From NCBI GenBank assembly GCA_015680905.1, contig CM027385.1, positions 25,612,501 through 25,676,500 of the forward strand: a stretch of 64,000 nucleotides of DNA. The letters are read 5' to 3'. Numbering within the stretch: the first letter of the stretch is position 1; each line of letters begins with the position of its first letter. The DNA comes from Coptis chinensis (Eukaryota; Streptophyta; Magnoliopsida; Ranunculales; Ranunculaceae). Below, in pieces: positions 11,961 through 24,545 of the stretch. The notes below the pieces were generated by a model. The model ran no database searches, was not told the DNA's origin, and saw nothing but the letters and a program-made list of their open reading frames with translations. The position numbers were made by a program, and so were the translations under genes.

Positions 11961-13890
11961 TGACGTAGTATAAGTTTAATTATATGCTTAATATTATTTT
12001 CTTGTTTTATTTTGCTTTTCTTGTGAAATTTGGTATATGAGTAGAAGGTAAAACAGATACATCATGCAAAAAATTTCAATTTTTCTTTCATGCATGTTTT
12101 CAAAAATATAAAAACCCAAAAACATTTTAAAGTATAATAAATATCCCAAGTATACCATGTATTTCTCATTCTATATCAAACAACCCACACCCCAAACTTA
12201 TTTGGGGGTGGTGTATTTTCATCATGAAGAACATAATACAGGTGTATTGCCATTTTTGCTTATGTTTCTATGGTAATCTCTTTTCTTATCTCTTCATACT
12301 TTGAGGACAAAGCATAGTTCTATTTTGGTATAGTAACATTTTACAAAAACTAAACATTTTCTATATAGTAGATATAATAGTATATTTCTTCCTTTCTAAT
12401 TTTTTTTTGAAAAAGACCAAAAATATTTTTCCATTTAGTATTAAAAAGTCTTATTTTCTTTTTCTATGATGAATAAAAAGTTTTGAAGTCTCATTATAGC
12501 AATATAGTAAGTATTCATTCTTCGTACTTAGACTAATATACGTACAATAGTTTCTGCATCTTTTCATGAATGACATGCATTAGCATTTGTTTGTATATAG
12601 CAGTGAGTTTCTAATGCCAAGGTTAGAACAATTAAGTTCCATATCCTGTGAGAATCTAGCTAAAAGTTTAATCTGAATGATTATTGAGTGATGACACAAA
12701 GGATGTCCGGATAGAAAGACCACACGTCCACTTGCTTGATCACCACGCCATATCCTAAGAGAGAATTTAGGCCCTTTTTGGATCGATATAGCCAAATAAA
12801 CGTTAAAAACCCAAAATGATAGTTTTCCTCTAGTTACCGCTCTTGAGCCTTCACCCTTTTCTAAAATCTTTTTTATTTTCACCAAAAATTACTAACCCGT
12901 TACAACACAATAAAAAGCTTATCCAGCTGACAAGTTGAGAACTGGATGGATATCAAAAAAAGAGAAGAGAAGACCTTGTTAAAAAATAGAATAGTTATTT
13001 TCTTCAAAAAGAAAAGAAAAGAAAAAGAAGAAAAGGAAGACCCATAAAAAAACCAAAACTCCAAAAAAACAAAGGGAGTCAAAAAAATCGAATCTCCCAA
13101 AATTCAAAATCATATGGAGTAACAAAGCAAAAGGGCTAAAAGAATGTATCACAATTTGGAAGCAAAAGAACAAAACGAGATTCTTCTCCGATTACAAGCA
13201 TCTTGATGATCCAGTTTTTCAACTTATTAGATTTTGTTTTTCCCTTCCTTTTTCTTTCTAAGCCATCACCCTAGCCTTGTAACTCCTAATAAAAGACCTC
13301 TAGCTCGATTAGGAATAGGATGGTGTGATAGTAAGTGGCTAGCGTGATCAATCGACCCCGGTTTCTTTGGACATCATTTGAGTATGCGAGGAAAATAAGT
13401 GCCAGCTACACTTGAGAGAATGAACCTTGAGTGAATCTATCATAGCGTTGTGATTGCAACACATCCCTGTGAGAACTCACCTTAAGGACGCTCTCCAAAA
13501 GTCTTGGAAACAACTCTATTTTTGCATTTCATTGCTCATATGTTGCACATTTATCTTTAGATGATTAAAATACTGTATATAAGTTATTCTAAGTTCAAAG
13601 GAGCTTGTCCTTATTCACCGCTAATGAGATGTATGAACTTCTGAGAATAAATAAGGAAACAAGACCCTTTGTACTAAATAGAAGATGTTTGTGAGTACCT
13701 TCACTGGAAAACTCTCACAAGGCTTAAAGCTCATCTACTAGGGAACTCCTAGTGGTTTAAGACCTTGTTGCATATGATCAATGCAATCGCACTCTGCGAA
13801 ACGAGATTAATATAACTTATAATAAATCAGTCATTTGCAATCTTAATTTTTTCTCTCATCATTGCTTGGCAAGATGCTATTTGGGGTTGG
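11961..13890 (+). other. Athila-like 3' noncoding region and polypurine tract
   Basis: Noncoding sequence with family landmarks: CTTATTTGGGGGTGGTG near 12197-12213, a TTGAGGACAAAGC motif near 12300, and a block CTAGGGAACTCCTAGTGG (13738-13755) that recurs in reverse complement at about 54022-54040 beside another LTR. It ends in a polypurine-like TATTTGGGGTTGG (13879-13890) directly before an LTR start. Short ORFs here are low-complexity and not genes. Confidence 0.6.
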
Positions 13891-14170
13891 TGATAAGCTT
13901 CCCAAATGTGGGTTTTATTATCCGTATATTATTGCATTACATCCTTTCTTACGCTTAATGAAAATACAACTCATAGCTTTTATTACCTTTTTTAGGTTAT
14001 AGAGTATTTTAGACCACTTATCATAAAAGTTGCATCTTAGCACCAAAAGGAGCCTTAATAATGCTTATTATGAAGACCAGAAGCTACTATGAAAAAGTGC
14101 TGAAAAAGTCAAAGTCAACAGTCAAGGTAAAAGGTCAAAGCCCTCAACTCAGAAGACCAAAGATGGAGGC
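13891..14170 (+). mobile_element. Truncated TGATAAG-type LTR start
   Basis: Begins TGATAAGCTTCCCAAATGTG right after a polypurine-like tract, so it reads as the start of a 3' LTR. After 280 bp it is cut by the next LTR, which starts at 14171. It is only loosely related to LTRs A and B. It also contains TCAAAGTCAA repeats (about 14107-14140). Confidence 0.6.
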
Positions 14171-15474
14171 TGATAAGCACCCAAAAGTGTAGTTTAAACC
14201 CCTTAATAGTACTCTAGTTAGGCCAATTATGTTTATAATTAATGAAAGTTAGTACTGTTTATGTGTTTTTGTGCATTTCAGGACTTAAAGTTGATTAGGT
14301 GACTAAAAGTACCACTTTTGCATGGAAAACGAGTCAAGATGATTGACAAGGAAGTTCTACATTTAAAGCCCAAGAATCATGGAGAAAAGCCTTTTTCAAG
14401 CCTAATCAAAGCTGGGACGTCAAAGCCAATTAGGGTAGAAAATGGACAGAAAAGTCAATAGAAATTTAATAGGCCGTATCTTTAGACCCATGCCTCGTAA
14501 TTGGGCCTACGTTATGTCAAAATGACCGGCTCAGAATCAACTTTCCAATGGACTCGACCTTACTCCAATCAGAGCTATAAAAGTGGATGAAAAGGGTACA
14601 TAAGTAATTTATAATAAATGTGGTCCTTTTAGACTTAACCTAATAAACTTTGGGCTCACTTTAGAGGCCCAAAGTCCCCTTTTTTGGCCCATGCACGAAA
14701 ATTTAACCTTAACCTTCTCCTATATAAAGAGGGTTAAGGCAAAACTTAACTCTTCTCTTTTAACAAACTCTTAGTTTTAATTAGGTTTATGTTTCTTTAG
14801 TTTATAATTAGGTTTAGTAATTGTAGTCACCATTAGAACCAATTCAAATAAAAGCTTGTTTCATTCTCCATTCAATTTCTATAGTATTATGTCTTTATTT
14901 TATTGTTTTGATATTATTTATCCAATGAATCATGGCTAAACTTCCATTAGAGGAGGTTTATGAAGCCATGTGAGGATGAGCATCTTGTAATTTTATTGTG
15001 TTGCATAAAAGAACGTCAAGTTCTTTGTTATGAGTAACTAGAGATAGAGCTCATAATGGATAACTAGAGTATAGAGCCACCACCAAAGAGATTTGTGGTG
15101 GAGTTAAACTCTCTTGCTAGTGAAACCTCGATCTGAGAGGACTTGGTCTTTACTAGGGATCAATACAAGCGATTCAATATTAACTAATAGTCAATCGAAT
15201 TGTGTGGCGGATTAAACCCCTTCTAACACCTTTATTCATCATCTAAATTCACTGTTTTTACTTCATATCTACTATTTTGACTCTCATTATTGAAGCATAC
15301 TTCTAATCTAGACTTGCATCTAAGTAGTGTACAACTAGAGTTTGGCAAACACGACTACTCTCTCCTATTTCACATGATTTAGAGAGTATTTATCTACTGT
15401 TTTTCCACCATAATTTACTATTTACGCATCATCATACTACTGTGCATCAGTTATATTTCAATTATTTCTTATCA
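14171..15474 (+). mobile_element. Athila-like LTR B
   Basis: A complete LTR of 1304 bp that starts TGATAAGC and ends CTTATCA, giving 7-bp inverted ends. TATA box near 14719-14729. A primer site follows two bases later, so it serves as 5' LTR of element 2. It also has the same family sequence as LTR A, so it may be the shared LTR of a tandem element pair formed by recombination. Confidence 0.9.
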
Positions 15475-15475
15475 A

Positions 15476-15493
15476 TGGCACCGCTTGCCATCT
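15476..15493 (+). other. Primer-binding site of element 2 (tRNA-Asp-like)
   Basis: TGGCACCGCTTGCCATCT begins one base after LTR B. It is closer than the element 1 copy to the TGGCGCCGTTGCC core of the tRNA-Asp primer site used by Athila elements. Confidence 0.72.
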
Positions 15494-16538
15494 AGTTAGT
15501 TTACATTACGCATATTTAGTTTAGAAAACACTATTTTCACTATTCACAAAACACACACTAAAACATTGTTCATACTTTTTTCGAATTTTTCTACTACTGT
15601 TTGAGAGCATACGAGTTGCTCAGCGAACTCCCAGCCCTCCCATGACCTAACCCTGAAAATTTGAAACCATAGTTGTAACTCACGAGCGCGCGCGCCCAAA
15701 AATTGCCTACATTGAGCGCAACCCACCTTCCACATATCAAGCGCGACCCGCGCCCAATATAACTAAATTCTAAGCGCGCACGCGCCCTAGGTTAAATACA
15801 GTAACTCAATTTTTTAATATTATTTCGAAAATTATCTCAAGAGTACAGTATAGTACTCGTATGCTAAAAATTACAAAATTTCAAAAACAATTTTTCTCCA
15901 TTCTAAAAGGTATCTAGAAAACTGACAAAATTTGGGGTTCTGTAACTAAGGAACGTGCACGCACGAACAACCTCCCTCAGATGCCTAAGTGGCCTAGCCA
16001 TTGGTTTGATAGAAAAATACTAAAAAAAAATTAATTAATTAATCGTAGTTAATTAGTAAACCCACCCACTACCAAGCCCGTTTCACAAGCCTGACATCTA
16101 GGCCTAACACGAAGCCCATAGTAAAAAGCCTTTTCCTAATTCTTAAAAATTTTAAAACTAATAAGGTTAATATTTTTATAGGACTTGACAATCCACACCA
16201 TGTACCCGGACAAGTACTCGTATAATTGTTCAAGTAACGTAGACGTGCTTCAAGGCTATTGAAGACGCTATTTATATGCGTAGCAAGGACGCTCCAGGTA
16301 ACACCTCTTTACATCCTCGAATTACCGTCAGAGGATTATAATTCTAGTAATAATTAGGCTATTTTGACCTGCTCGTTAGGACTTACCTATTAGACTTAGA
16401 ACTTGCATGAGATGAAGATCTGGTACGCATAAACCTGTTATATTTGTTTATCGTAGACGTAGAAATAATCGCCTATCTAGAAATTCACCAATCACCACAC
16501 ACACACCACCTACACCCACCAACACTACATTTGTAGCA

Positions 16539-17935
16539 GTGGGTGAAGAAATAGCAGAGAGATCTCTCTCTGATTTTTATAAGGCTTTAAACGATGGACC
16601 TGAGTCCTGCATAATTCTTGCAGATACTACGGGAGATTTTAGAATCCCCCCTAAGATATTTAATTTGCTACCTGTTTTCCATGGATTAGACCATGAGAAG
16701 CCTTATCAACACTTATGTAGGATACAACAAGTTCTTACTACATTTCATCATCCTAACGTAAGACCTTAACAAATAAAGCTCAGGGTGTTTCCATTTACCC
16801 TAGCTAACAAAGCGGCTGTTCGGTTAACAGCACAAAAGCCGAACTTGTGCAATACATGGGAAAAACTAGTAGAATTATTTATGGAACAATTTTACCAGCC
16901 ATAGAAGACTGATGAAATGCTATCACATATTTATTTCTTTCGCCAAAAGCCTCAAGAATCCTTTTATGAGGCTTAGAATCGTTTCACTGATCTTCTAGTA
17001 GAATGTCCTCATCATATTCAAAGGCCTATCCCAACACCATAAAGAGACTTTAGATATCATGAATGGAGGTAATTTTCAAGGTAAATGACCTACAGATGCT
17101 TATAACTTTCTAGATAATCAATCAAAGAAAAGTAACAACTGGGGAGGTAACGATTATTCCTGCTCCATTCCTTCTTCTACAACTAAGGCAGCTAGTATGT
17201 TTGAGATTAAACAAAATCCTAAACTTAAAACTTTAATTGAATCCCTCACTCGTAAGGTAGATGCCCTTTTTGTGTTAAAAAACAAGAAGAGAAACCAACT
17301 CCCGTCATTAATATAAACTCTCTTGGTTGTAATTTATGTTATAGTCTTAAGCATTCTGGTCATTACTGTCCTCTTGCCTATGAACAACAACCACAACCAT
17401 AGCCAGAAGATGTTTGTTCTTTTAATTATATACCTAACGCACCTTGGAGACAAAATCCTAATTTTAGTTGGCATAGTAATCACCAACAAGCAGCACCTCC
17501 AGGTTTTATTATTCAAAATGTTAGGGCCACTAATAACTATAATCAATATCAACCAAGGTAAAGACAAGAGCAAGGTAATTAAAATAATAATAATAGAAGT
17601 TTAGTCCTGGTAAATAACAACTATCAAAATCCCCCCATTAATAATCAACGTGAGATAGTTCCTATTACATAACCCGTGGCAACTCAACCTTCCCAAAATG
17701 ATAGATTTGATGCATACATGCAAGCTTAACAACATATATTACTAGCCATCCAATAATCCATCCAACAGTTAGCCCAAGAAAAACCACAACAAAAAGGCGT
17801 GTTTCCAGGACAACCTGTACCTAATCCAAAATCAACAAACACAGCCTTTGAATTAAATGGTAGTTGTAGTAATGAAAATATAATACAAGGAGAACTAAAG
17901 GCCGTAACTACTGTCCGTTCAGGGAAAGTGGTTGA
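16539..17935 (+). pseudogene. Athila-like gag, element 2, broken
   Basis: Homologous to the gag at 6590: LSDFYKALNDGPESC, LPVFHGLDHEKPYQHLCRIQ (16570-16740), then a stop, FPFTLANKAAVRLTAQK, QFYQP, YFFRQKPQESFYEA (to about 16970), and after small deletions a His/Cys block near 17335-17380 and a Gln/Asn-rich tail. It ends in LKAVTTVRSGKVVDD, the segment just upstream of protease in the element 3 copy. There it is cut at 17936 by another LTR start. It has at least five stops or frameshifts and is not functional. Confidence 0.86.
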
Positions 17936-18036
17936 TGATAAGATCCCAAAACTGTAGTTTTAACCCCTTTATAATATCACATTTAGACCAATTATGTGTA
18001 TAATAAATATGAGTTAGTAGTGTTTACGTGCATTTA
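17936..18036 (+). mobile_element. 5' LTR remnant of element 3
   Basis: About 100 bp beginning TGATAAGATCCCAAAACTGT, closest to the LTR at 50983 rather than to LTRs A or B. It then jumps straight into gag coding sequence (TTTCATCATCCTACC at about 18037). The rest of the LTR, the primer site and the gag N-terminus are missing. The joint has a short CATTT match on both sides. Confidence 0.82.
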
Positions 18037-19670
18037 TGTTTCATCATCCTACCGTTGGGTCGGAGCAAATTAAACTTAGGGTGTTTCCTTTCACCCTAGC
18101 CGATAAGGTGGCATCTCGGTTAACTTCCCAAGCGCCTAATTCTGTGGACTCATGGGCTAAACTTGTTTAATTGTTCGTGAAATAGTTTTACCCACCACTG
18201 AAAACAAATGAAATGTTTCAAAAGATTCATTTCTTCTGCCAGAATCCTCATGAATCTTTTTCAGAGGCTTGAAATCATTTCACTGATCTTCTTATCGAGT
18301 GTCCACATCATAACCTTGCGAAAGACACGCTTGTTCGTGCCTTTTTCCAAGGGCTTTTACATCACCATAAGGAGGTTCTTGACATACTGGACATAATGAC
18401 TGGTGGTAGTTTCCTTAGTAAAGGTGCCTCAGAGGCTTATATTTTTTTAGAAGATCAATCTAAGCATCAAAATAACTGGATGGGGGTAATGACATCCCCC
18501 GATCTAGTAATTCTTCTTCCACAGTTAAGGCTGCCAGTATGTGCAACTATTTTTATCTAACAAAAGCCTACTCCTTTCATGAATGTCAACTCTATTCTAT
18601 GTAATTTCTGTTTGAGTCCTGAGCATCCCGACTCCTATTGTCATATAGTCTATGAACAACCATCCACTCAACCGCACAATGTTTGTTCCATTAATAGCGA
18701 ACCTAATGCACCTTGGAGACAACATCCCAACTTCAGTTGGAGAAATAATTAACAAGTTTCACCTCCAGGGTTTAATAATCAAAATGTTAGGCCAGCAAAC
18801 AACTACAACCAAGCTCCACTGAGACAAGGACAAGGACAAGGTAATTATAATAATTATAATGCTAATAGAGGTATCATTCTGGTTAATAATAACTATCATA
18901 ACCTATCCGTTAATAATCAACGTGAGATAGTTCCAGTCACACCACCTGTGGCCACTACACCTTCACAATCGGATCGTTTCGAAGCCTACATGCAGGCCAA
19001 CCAACAAATTTTACAATCCATTAATCATTCTAACCACCAGCTTTTACAATCCATTAATCATTCCATCCAACATTTAGCCCAAGAGAAAGCCCAACCCAAA
19101 GGTGTGTTTCCAGGTCAAGCCATATCTAATCTTAAAATGCCAAACACAGCCTTTGAAGTAATCGGTATGTAGGTGAGTTAAATGCCATTACCACTCTTCG
19201 TTCTGGCAGGGTGGTGGATAATGCCATAACTATGCTTGCTGTTACCCCACCTGTGGTTATTGCACCTGATAATTTACTAGATACCGATGTGGTAACTGAC
19301 GATCCTACTCTTATAGAGGTGCCAGTTAAACCTCAACCCAAGGGAAAAGCGGCCAAGGTTAAAACTTATATTGATCCATATGCTAAATATAGAGAGAACC
19401 CACCATTTCCCCAAAGACTAGCCATGTTACACAAGGATACAAACTTTATGAGATTAGGGAAGTTTTTTAAAATCTATGATAAACCTACCTTTTCTTGATA
19501 CTATTAAAAAGTTACCTCAGCATGCTAAGTTTCTAAAAGAGTTGTTCACTACTAGGCGGAAGACCAATATACCAAAAGATGCTTTTTTAACTGAACAATT
19601 TCCAACTATATCTGATCATAATGGAATCGTTAAGTACAAGGACCCTTTTCGTGCTACTGTACAATGAACC
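18037..19670 (+). pseudogene. Athila-like gag, element 3, broken
   Basis: Third gag copy, N-terminally truncated: FHHPTVGSEQIKLRVFPFTL, ADKVASRL, stops, IHFFCQNPHESFSEA, FTDLLIECPHHNLAKDTLVR, KGASEAY (to about 18470). Then a zinc-knuckle-like CNFCLSPEHPDSYC region (about 18598-18645), a Gln/Asn-rich part with two QSINHS repeats (about 19010-19070), and the spacer to protease with YAKYRENPPFPQRL (about 19378-19425). Stops at about 18165, 18180, 18270 and 19170 show decay. Confidence 0.87.
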
Positions 19671-20153
19671 TTGGGGGATACCCATATGACAACTGTGTTA
19701 TTAGACCTGGGGGCGAGTGTTAACTTACTCCCTTATTATATATATAAACAAATAGGTCTACAAGAGATGCAACCAACTAAGATGATGTTGCAATTAGCTT
19801 ATCGTTCTATTAAGTATCCCAAGGGTGTGGTTGAAAACGTGTTGGTTAAAGTTCAAGATTTTTATTATCCAGCAGACTTCATTATCCTAGACACAGAAGT
19901 CGTTAACGACTCTGTTCCTATCATTTTAGGGCGTCCTTTCTTGGCAACTGCCAACGCGCTCATAAACTGCCATGATGGGTCGATGTCCATGTCTTTTGGC
20001 CATCATTCTGTTGAGGTAAATGTTTTAAAAATGATGAAACAATTACCAAATATGACTATCGATGGAGAATTTAGCATGATCAAGAGTTTAGCTCAAGATT
20101 ATTTCAAAAACACGTTTCCTAATAATCAGATACACAAATTTCTTTCCTTCTGA
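19671..20153 (+). pseudogene. Retropepsin domain of element 3
   Basis: A 160-codon open stretch encoding an aspartic protease. The active-site block reads LLDLGASVNLLP (about 19698-19733), with DLGAS in place of DT/SGAS as is common in Athila, and the flap-side block IILGRPFLATA lies at about 19920-19952. Between them are LQLAYRSIKYPKG and PADFIILD, standard for this family. It processes gag-pol in active elements. Here it is a remnant of a polyprotein whose upstream part is broken, separated by a TGA at 19666. No RT, RNase H or integrase follows. Confidence 0.9.
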
Positions 20154-20800
20154 AGTTCTGACTTTGACGAGGACTCCCTGGAAGTAGATGAAATTGAGGA
20201 AGATTTCCTTCGCCTCTTTTGCAACTCTTCTTTGCCACCTCGCAAGTCCCCTCCTATTGATATCCATTCATCCCTTGACGCCATGACATAAAAAAAATTT
20301 TCACCCACTATCCCACTTATTGAAGAATATCTTGCATATCTAAAAGCTTCTGATGATCTAGCCCTGAGAGCTCTAGCTGAGCACCATTCACTCACCTCAC
20401 ATCATCCTGTCACTCATTCATCCTCCATTAATGTTCCCCGCCCTCCACCTTTTCAAAGCAACCTTGAGCTTGCACTTGACCCTCTTGTTTCTCCTATTCT
20501 TCATGATTTTCTAAACTCTCATAGTAAGAAAATACTACCTAAAGAGCCACCTGGTACTTTCATTTTCAGTTATGTGATTATACCAACCAATAACACCAAT
20601 GAGTTTTGTGATAAACCCATATTTTCCTTTCTTTTATTCCTTACTTCTAAAACTTATTCCTGTCCACCATATCTTCCACTACCATCCATTTTCTCACAAT
20701 CATTCACTTGTCCACCCTTTCGTTGGAGGAAAAAGAAGACTTTGCATGCTAGGTTAGGTGCTAGATCCATCCGTATTTACTCTAATTCCGCTAGGCCATT
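20154..20800 (+). pseudogene. Protease-RT spacer remnant of element 3
   Basis: Continues the element 3 coding strand through an acidic stretch (DFDEDSLEVDEIEEDFLRL at about 20160-20217) and Pro/Ser-rich sequence to FRWRKKKTLHARLGARSIRI. That fits the linker between protease and RT in Athila pol. It stops at the Copia-type solo LTR. Beyond that insertion the sequence resumes within a few bases of an LTR start at 50983, so RT to integrase has been deleted. Confidence 0.6.
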
Positions 20801-21582
20801 GTAGGAACCGTTATTTTAGAATAAATATTTCTACAAACTATGAAAACCACGCACAGCGGAATTAATGGTTCTCACGATTCTGGATAAGAAAAACATACCT
20901 TTGAATCCAGTTAAGATGTAATCTCTGAGAATCCAATATCAATGAATCCAAATCAACAATCAACCTCCTGATCTTCTGTTATATTCCTTTTAATAGATTA
21001 GACGTTGTGTGGACAACGATCTACCAACCCCCTTCTCTCTCAGAAAGCTAGATCCAATTTTGGATCTATCTTTCCTTGCTTCTCTTTTCAATCCAATGAA
21101 TAGTGAATTTTGGCCAGAAGAGAGGAGATTCTATTTATAGGCTACAACAGGGACCATGAGGAGAAATTATGGTTGGGCCTCCTGACGGGCTTGGGCTTCC
21201 CATGTTCGCCCAGAACACACGACCCTAGTCCGTCAACAAATGGCTTATTCCACTAAAGGCTATTGTTGCATTACCGCCCTAATCCTAAATTACGTGTCAG
21301 CGCTTATGGGCTCCATATTATATGCACGTTGATCTCCCCGTGTTTAAGATATCGAATGTCCGTTGATTAAGTCAAGTTACTGACAACTACATCAATCAAC
21401 TTCTTATGTCCTTGAGTAATACCACTCAACCTCATTATCATGTCGGATCAAATCCACCTATAGGGTTTACATGACAATCCTTATGAGCTCCTCAAGGGGA
21501 CATCATCAGCCCAACTTCTTGCGGGACACGGATTCCTTCTATAATCAATAACACACCTTACATACAATGTCATTACCTAATC
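20801..21582 (-). mobile_element. Copia-type solo LTR, left part
   Basis: On the minus strand this reads as a plant Copia LTR: a GAGCTCATAAGGATTGTCAT block, TCCGACATGATAATGAGGTT, GTTGTCAGTAACTTGACT, then a TATA box (TATAAATAG, complement of 21132-21140), and an end ...GGTTCCTACA. It has no internal coding region on either side. It is interrupted by the LARD at 21583 and its remaining ~77 bp lie at 50899-50976. CCATTG occurs at both outer ends (20796-20801 and 50972-50977) as a possible target duplication. With that duplication the LTR would lack the usual TG..CA ends, so the exact ends are unsure. Confidence 0.8.
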
Positions 21583-23805
21583 TGTAATGCCCGTATTTAA
21601 AATACGTAATTATTTATTAATTAATTAATTTAATTATTTATATAAAATTTGCTGGATTGGATTTTGAATATGTGGGCCTGATTTCTGGGTCCGAGTCTGA
21701 TTGGGCTTAGGTTTCGAACCCAAGTATATATTCATATTTTTCTAAAGAATAGGGTTTGGAGATAAAAAGTAAAATAAAATATAATAAAAATGGAGGCAGA
21801 GATAGAAGCTGGATTGCTAGAGTGTTGGAGGGCGACGATTCGAACTATGATGAATTCGTCGAGCTGTTAATTAAGGTGAGTAGTTATATTTTAAATCTAT
21901 TTTACTGAATCTACGGAAAAAGCTTTACTGTCGAGTTTTTCTTCCGCTCAGTTTTTCTTTTACTATGTCGTTTAGTTTTCTCTCATCCTGTTGAATGGAT
22001 ACCTCGTTAAATGCTAGTTTTGTTTAATTACTAAAACTCTGGAAGTTGAGTTGTTAAACTGTTGGAACTGAGGTCGATAACGGTAATGGTGGCGCAAGCC
22101 TAGAGAACAGAGAAATCGTCTCTATACACTGTTGGAACTTGTATTTTGATATTATCAGTTGGTTGATGTTGGGGGTTAAGATGTTGACGGTTGGGTTGTT
22201 GTGTACGGAGAATTGGTGCTGTCGAAGCTCGTAGAAGCTTGGAAGTCATCAATGGCGGCGACCAGAAACGCCCAGTGCTACTTAAACTTGGTTGTTTTGG
22301 TTTTGATTGTGTATTGGAATGGGTATGGGTGAAGAGGATTGATTGAACTGTGGTTGGGGGAAGGGTGATTTGGGTCGTGTAGTGAGATGGTGCTGCTGAA
22401 GCTTTGAAGGGGCGCTAATGGCGTCGCCCAGCCATGAGAACGAAATCCTATTGAATTGTTTAAGGTATTGTTGTGATGTTGGTTATGGGGTGGTTATTGG
22501 TTGTTGAGGGTTGAGTGGGGGCTTGACAGTAGGGCTGTTGAAGCTTGGGTTTTCATTAATGGCGGCGCGAATCCAGATCTAGATTTGAGGAAGGGTATTG
22601 ATTTAAGGAGTTGGCGATTTAGCTTTTGTTAAAGTAGTGGTGGTTTTTCCCCTGAACATTTTCGATCATGTTTGGATGAGTGGGGATTAGTGGTGGCTGG
22701 TGATGGAGGAGAAGTTGCCGGTGCTGGTGAGGAAGACAACCTGATGGTTTCTCTTGGGCCTGGGGCTTGGGACTTAGGTTGTTGTTGACCTAGATTCATT
22801 TCTATTTTTTCTGTTTTGGGCCGATATTAATCTTTTGAGTTTGGGCCGATATTAATCTTTTCAGTTGGGCTGGTTCTATTTTTGGTTGGGGCCTGTTCTA
22901 ATTATTGTGTACATGGACCGGATCTCTTTTATTTATGTGGGCTGGGCCATTATTGTTTTAAGTGGATCTGTTCCCTTTAGACCTATCTAGTTGGGCTAAA
23001 TCTATTGTTGGGTCGGTCTCTAGTTTGGCTTTGATGTTGGATCAGGCTAACATTATTTAAATCTTTGGTTGAGTCATAGGCTTGGCTAGTTGGGTCTGAA
23101 CCATGACCTTAACCCTGAGCCCATGAACCATGCACCTTTGACCTTAGCCATGAGCCATGGCTATGACCATGAACCTGTTGAACATGGAAACGACAGTTTG
23201 ACATTGACAATGACGTGTTGACTTTGACTTTGACCATTGACCATTGACCGTTGACTTTTTCCAGTTTTTCACATATTTAAGAATATGGACAAATGTAGTA
23301 ATAAAATATTGTCGAAGCTTGTATAAATTTGGTTGTCATTATCTAGGAAAGATTTGACGTTGATATTGTGTATGTTTTGACACGTGACGAGATAGAAACT
23401 TTAGGAGATATAATATTCCTAAAACGCTATAAAAATGTATGCGATACGTTTGAAGCAATTGTGACATTATATAATACGTTGGGATATATATATTAAATGC
23501 AATAATTTTGGAGAAATAAATGTATAAACGCTCCATTATTTTACCTGTGAGATGCTACTAGGAGGTAGTAGAGTATTTGTGGATATTTCCCACGGGAGTG
23601 TGGTGTAGTGCAATAATATATTGGCACGTGAAAGAATGAAAGTGGTTATGAGATATAATTGAGATATTTCTAAATATTGTGGCTTAGTGTAATAAGGTAT
23701 TTGACCTGCACGTGATATAGTGGAATTATTATGAGTCATAAATGTATGACACTTGAATAAATTACGTAACGAAAATCCTATAACCTAGCTACCATAACTC
23801 TTGTG

Positions 23806-23925
23806 ATTTGGCCCTTCTGGCGTTTCAGTGAATCTGAATGGCCCTTCTGGCGTAAGTAATGTGATTGGCCCTTCTGGCGTTTCAGTGAAGCTGAATGGCC
23901 CTTCTGGCGTAGCCGAATGGTGGCT
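23806..23925. repeat. GGCCCTTCTGGCGT repeats in the 5' LTR
   Basis: Four copies of GGCCCTTCTGGCGT, alternating with TTTCAGTGAA-type spacers. The 3' LTR has three related copies at about 29010-29085, so copy number has changed between the two LTRs. Confidence 0.9.
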
Positions 23926-24357
23926 TGATTATTCCGATCGCCAAATTAGAATGAGATGCGCAATATTTTATGCCGAATAGTGGCAGTACTTACATAATGG
24001 TTTTCGTGTGAGGGTTACCTAGTGTGCGGCATCCCGCTCAGGGTAGTTACGCACGGAGTGGTTCATTATGTAAGGGGATGCATGTGGATGTACATGTTCG
24101 GCGTTGGGAAGGGATTGTGGTAGCCAGGGAAACTAGGTAAGACATAGACACGACGTGATTTTAGGGACACGCAAAGAAAGCCTTAATTAATATAATTATG
24201 GTAATATGTTTGTTAATGATATATCTTTAGATAGATGATTGTATATGGTTTTGCTGAAGGGTGGGTCAAACTAATTACTTAGGCAGAGACGACCCACTCT
24301 GTAATTGAGCATGAAGTGCGGTAAGTAAAGAATATGCTTGGCTGGTTATTAGTTTAG

Positions 24358-24545
24358 TTAGAACCTAAGGCGCCTCGTGGAGGAAGTAAATGCCTTTTTA
24401 TTATGTGTATGGTTTGTTGTGTGGTTAGTGGGAAGTTAAGGCGCCTCAGTAGAGGAACTACCTGCCTTACTTATTGTAGTTAAGAATGTCGTATTAGTTG
24501 TTAGAAGTTAAGGTGCCTCGGTGGAGGAACTAACTGCCTTATGGA
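24358..24545. repeat. Triple GCGCCTC...GGAACTA...GCCTT repeat in the LTR
   Basis: Three imperfect copies, about 60-65 bp apart, of a unit reading TTAAGGCGCCTC then GGAGGAACTA then TGCCTTA. The same three copies occur in the 3' LTR at about 37918-38098. Short internal inverted pairs (AAGGC / GCCTT) suggest small hairpins in the RNA. Confidence 0.8.

Noticed and set aside
12900..13173. Minus-strand Phe/Ser-rich ORFs
   Set aside because: They translate an A/G-rich tract and have low-complexity composition.
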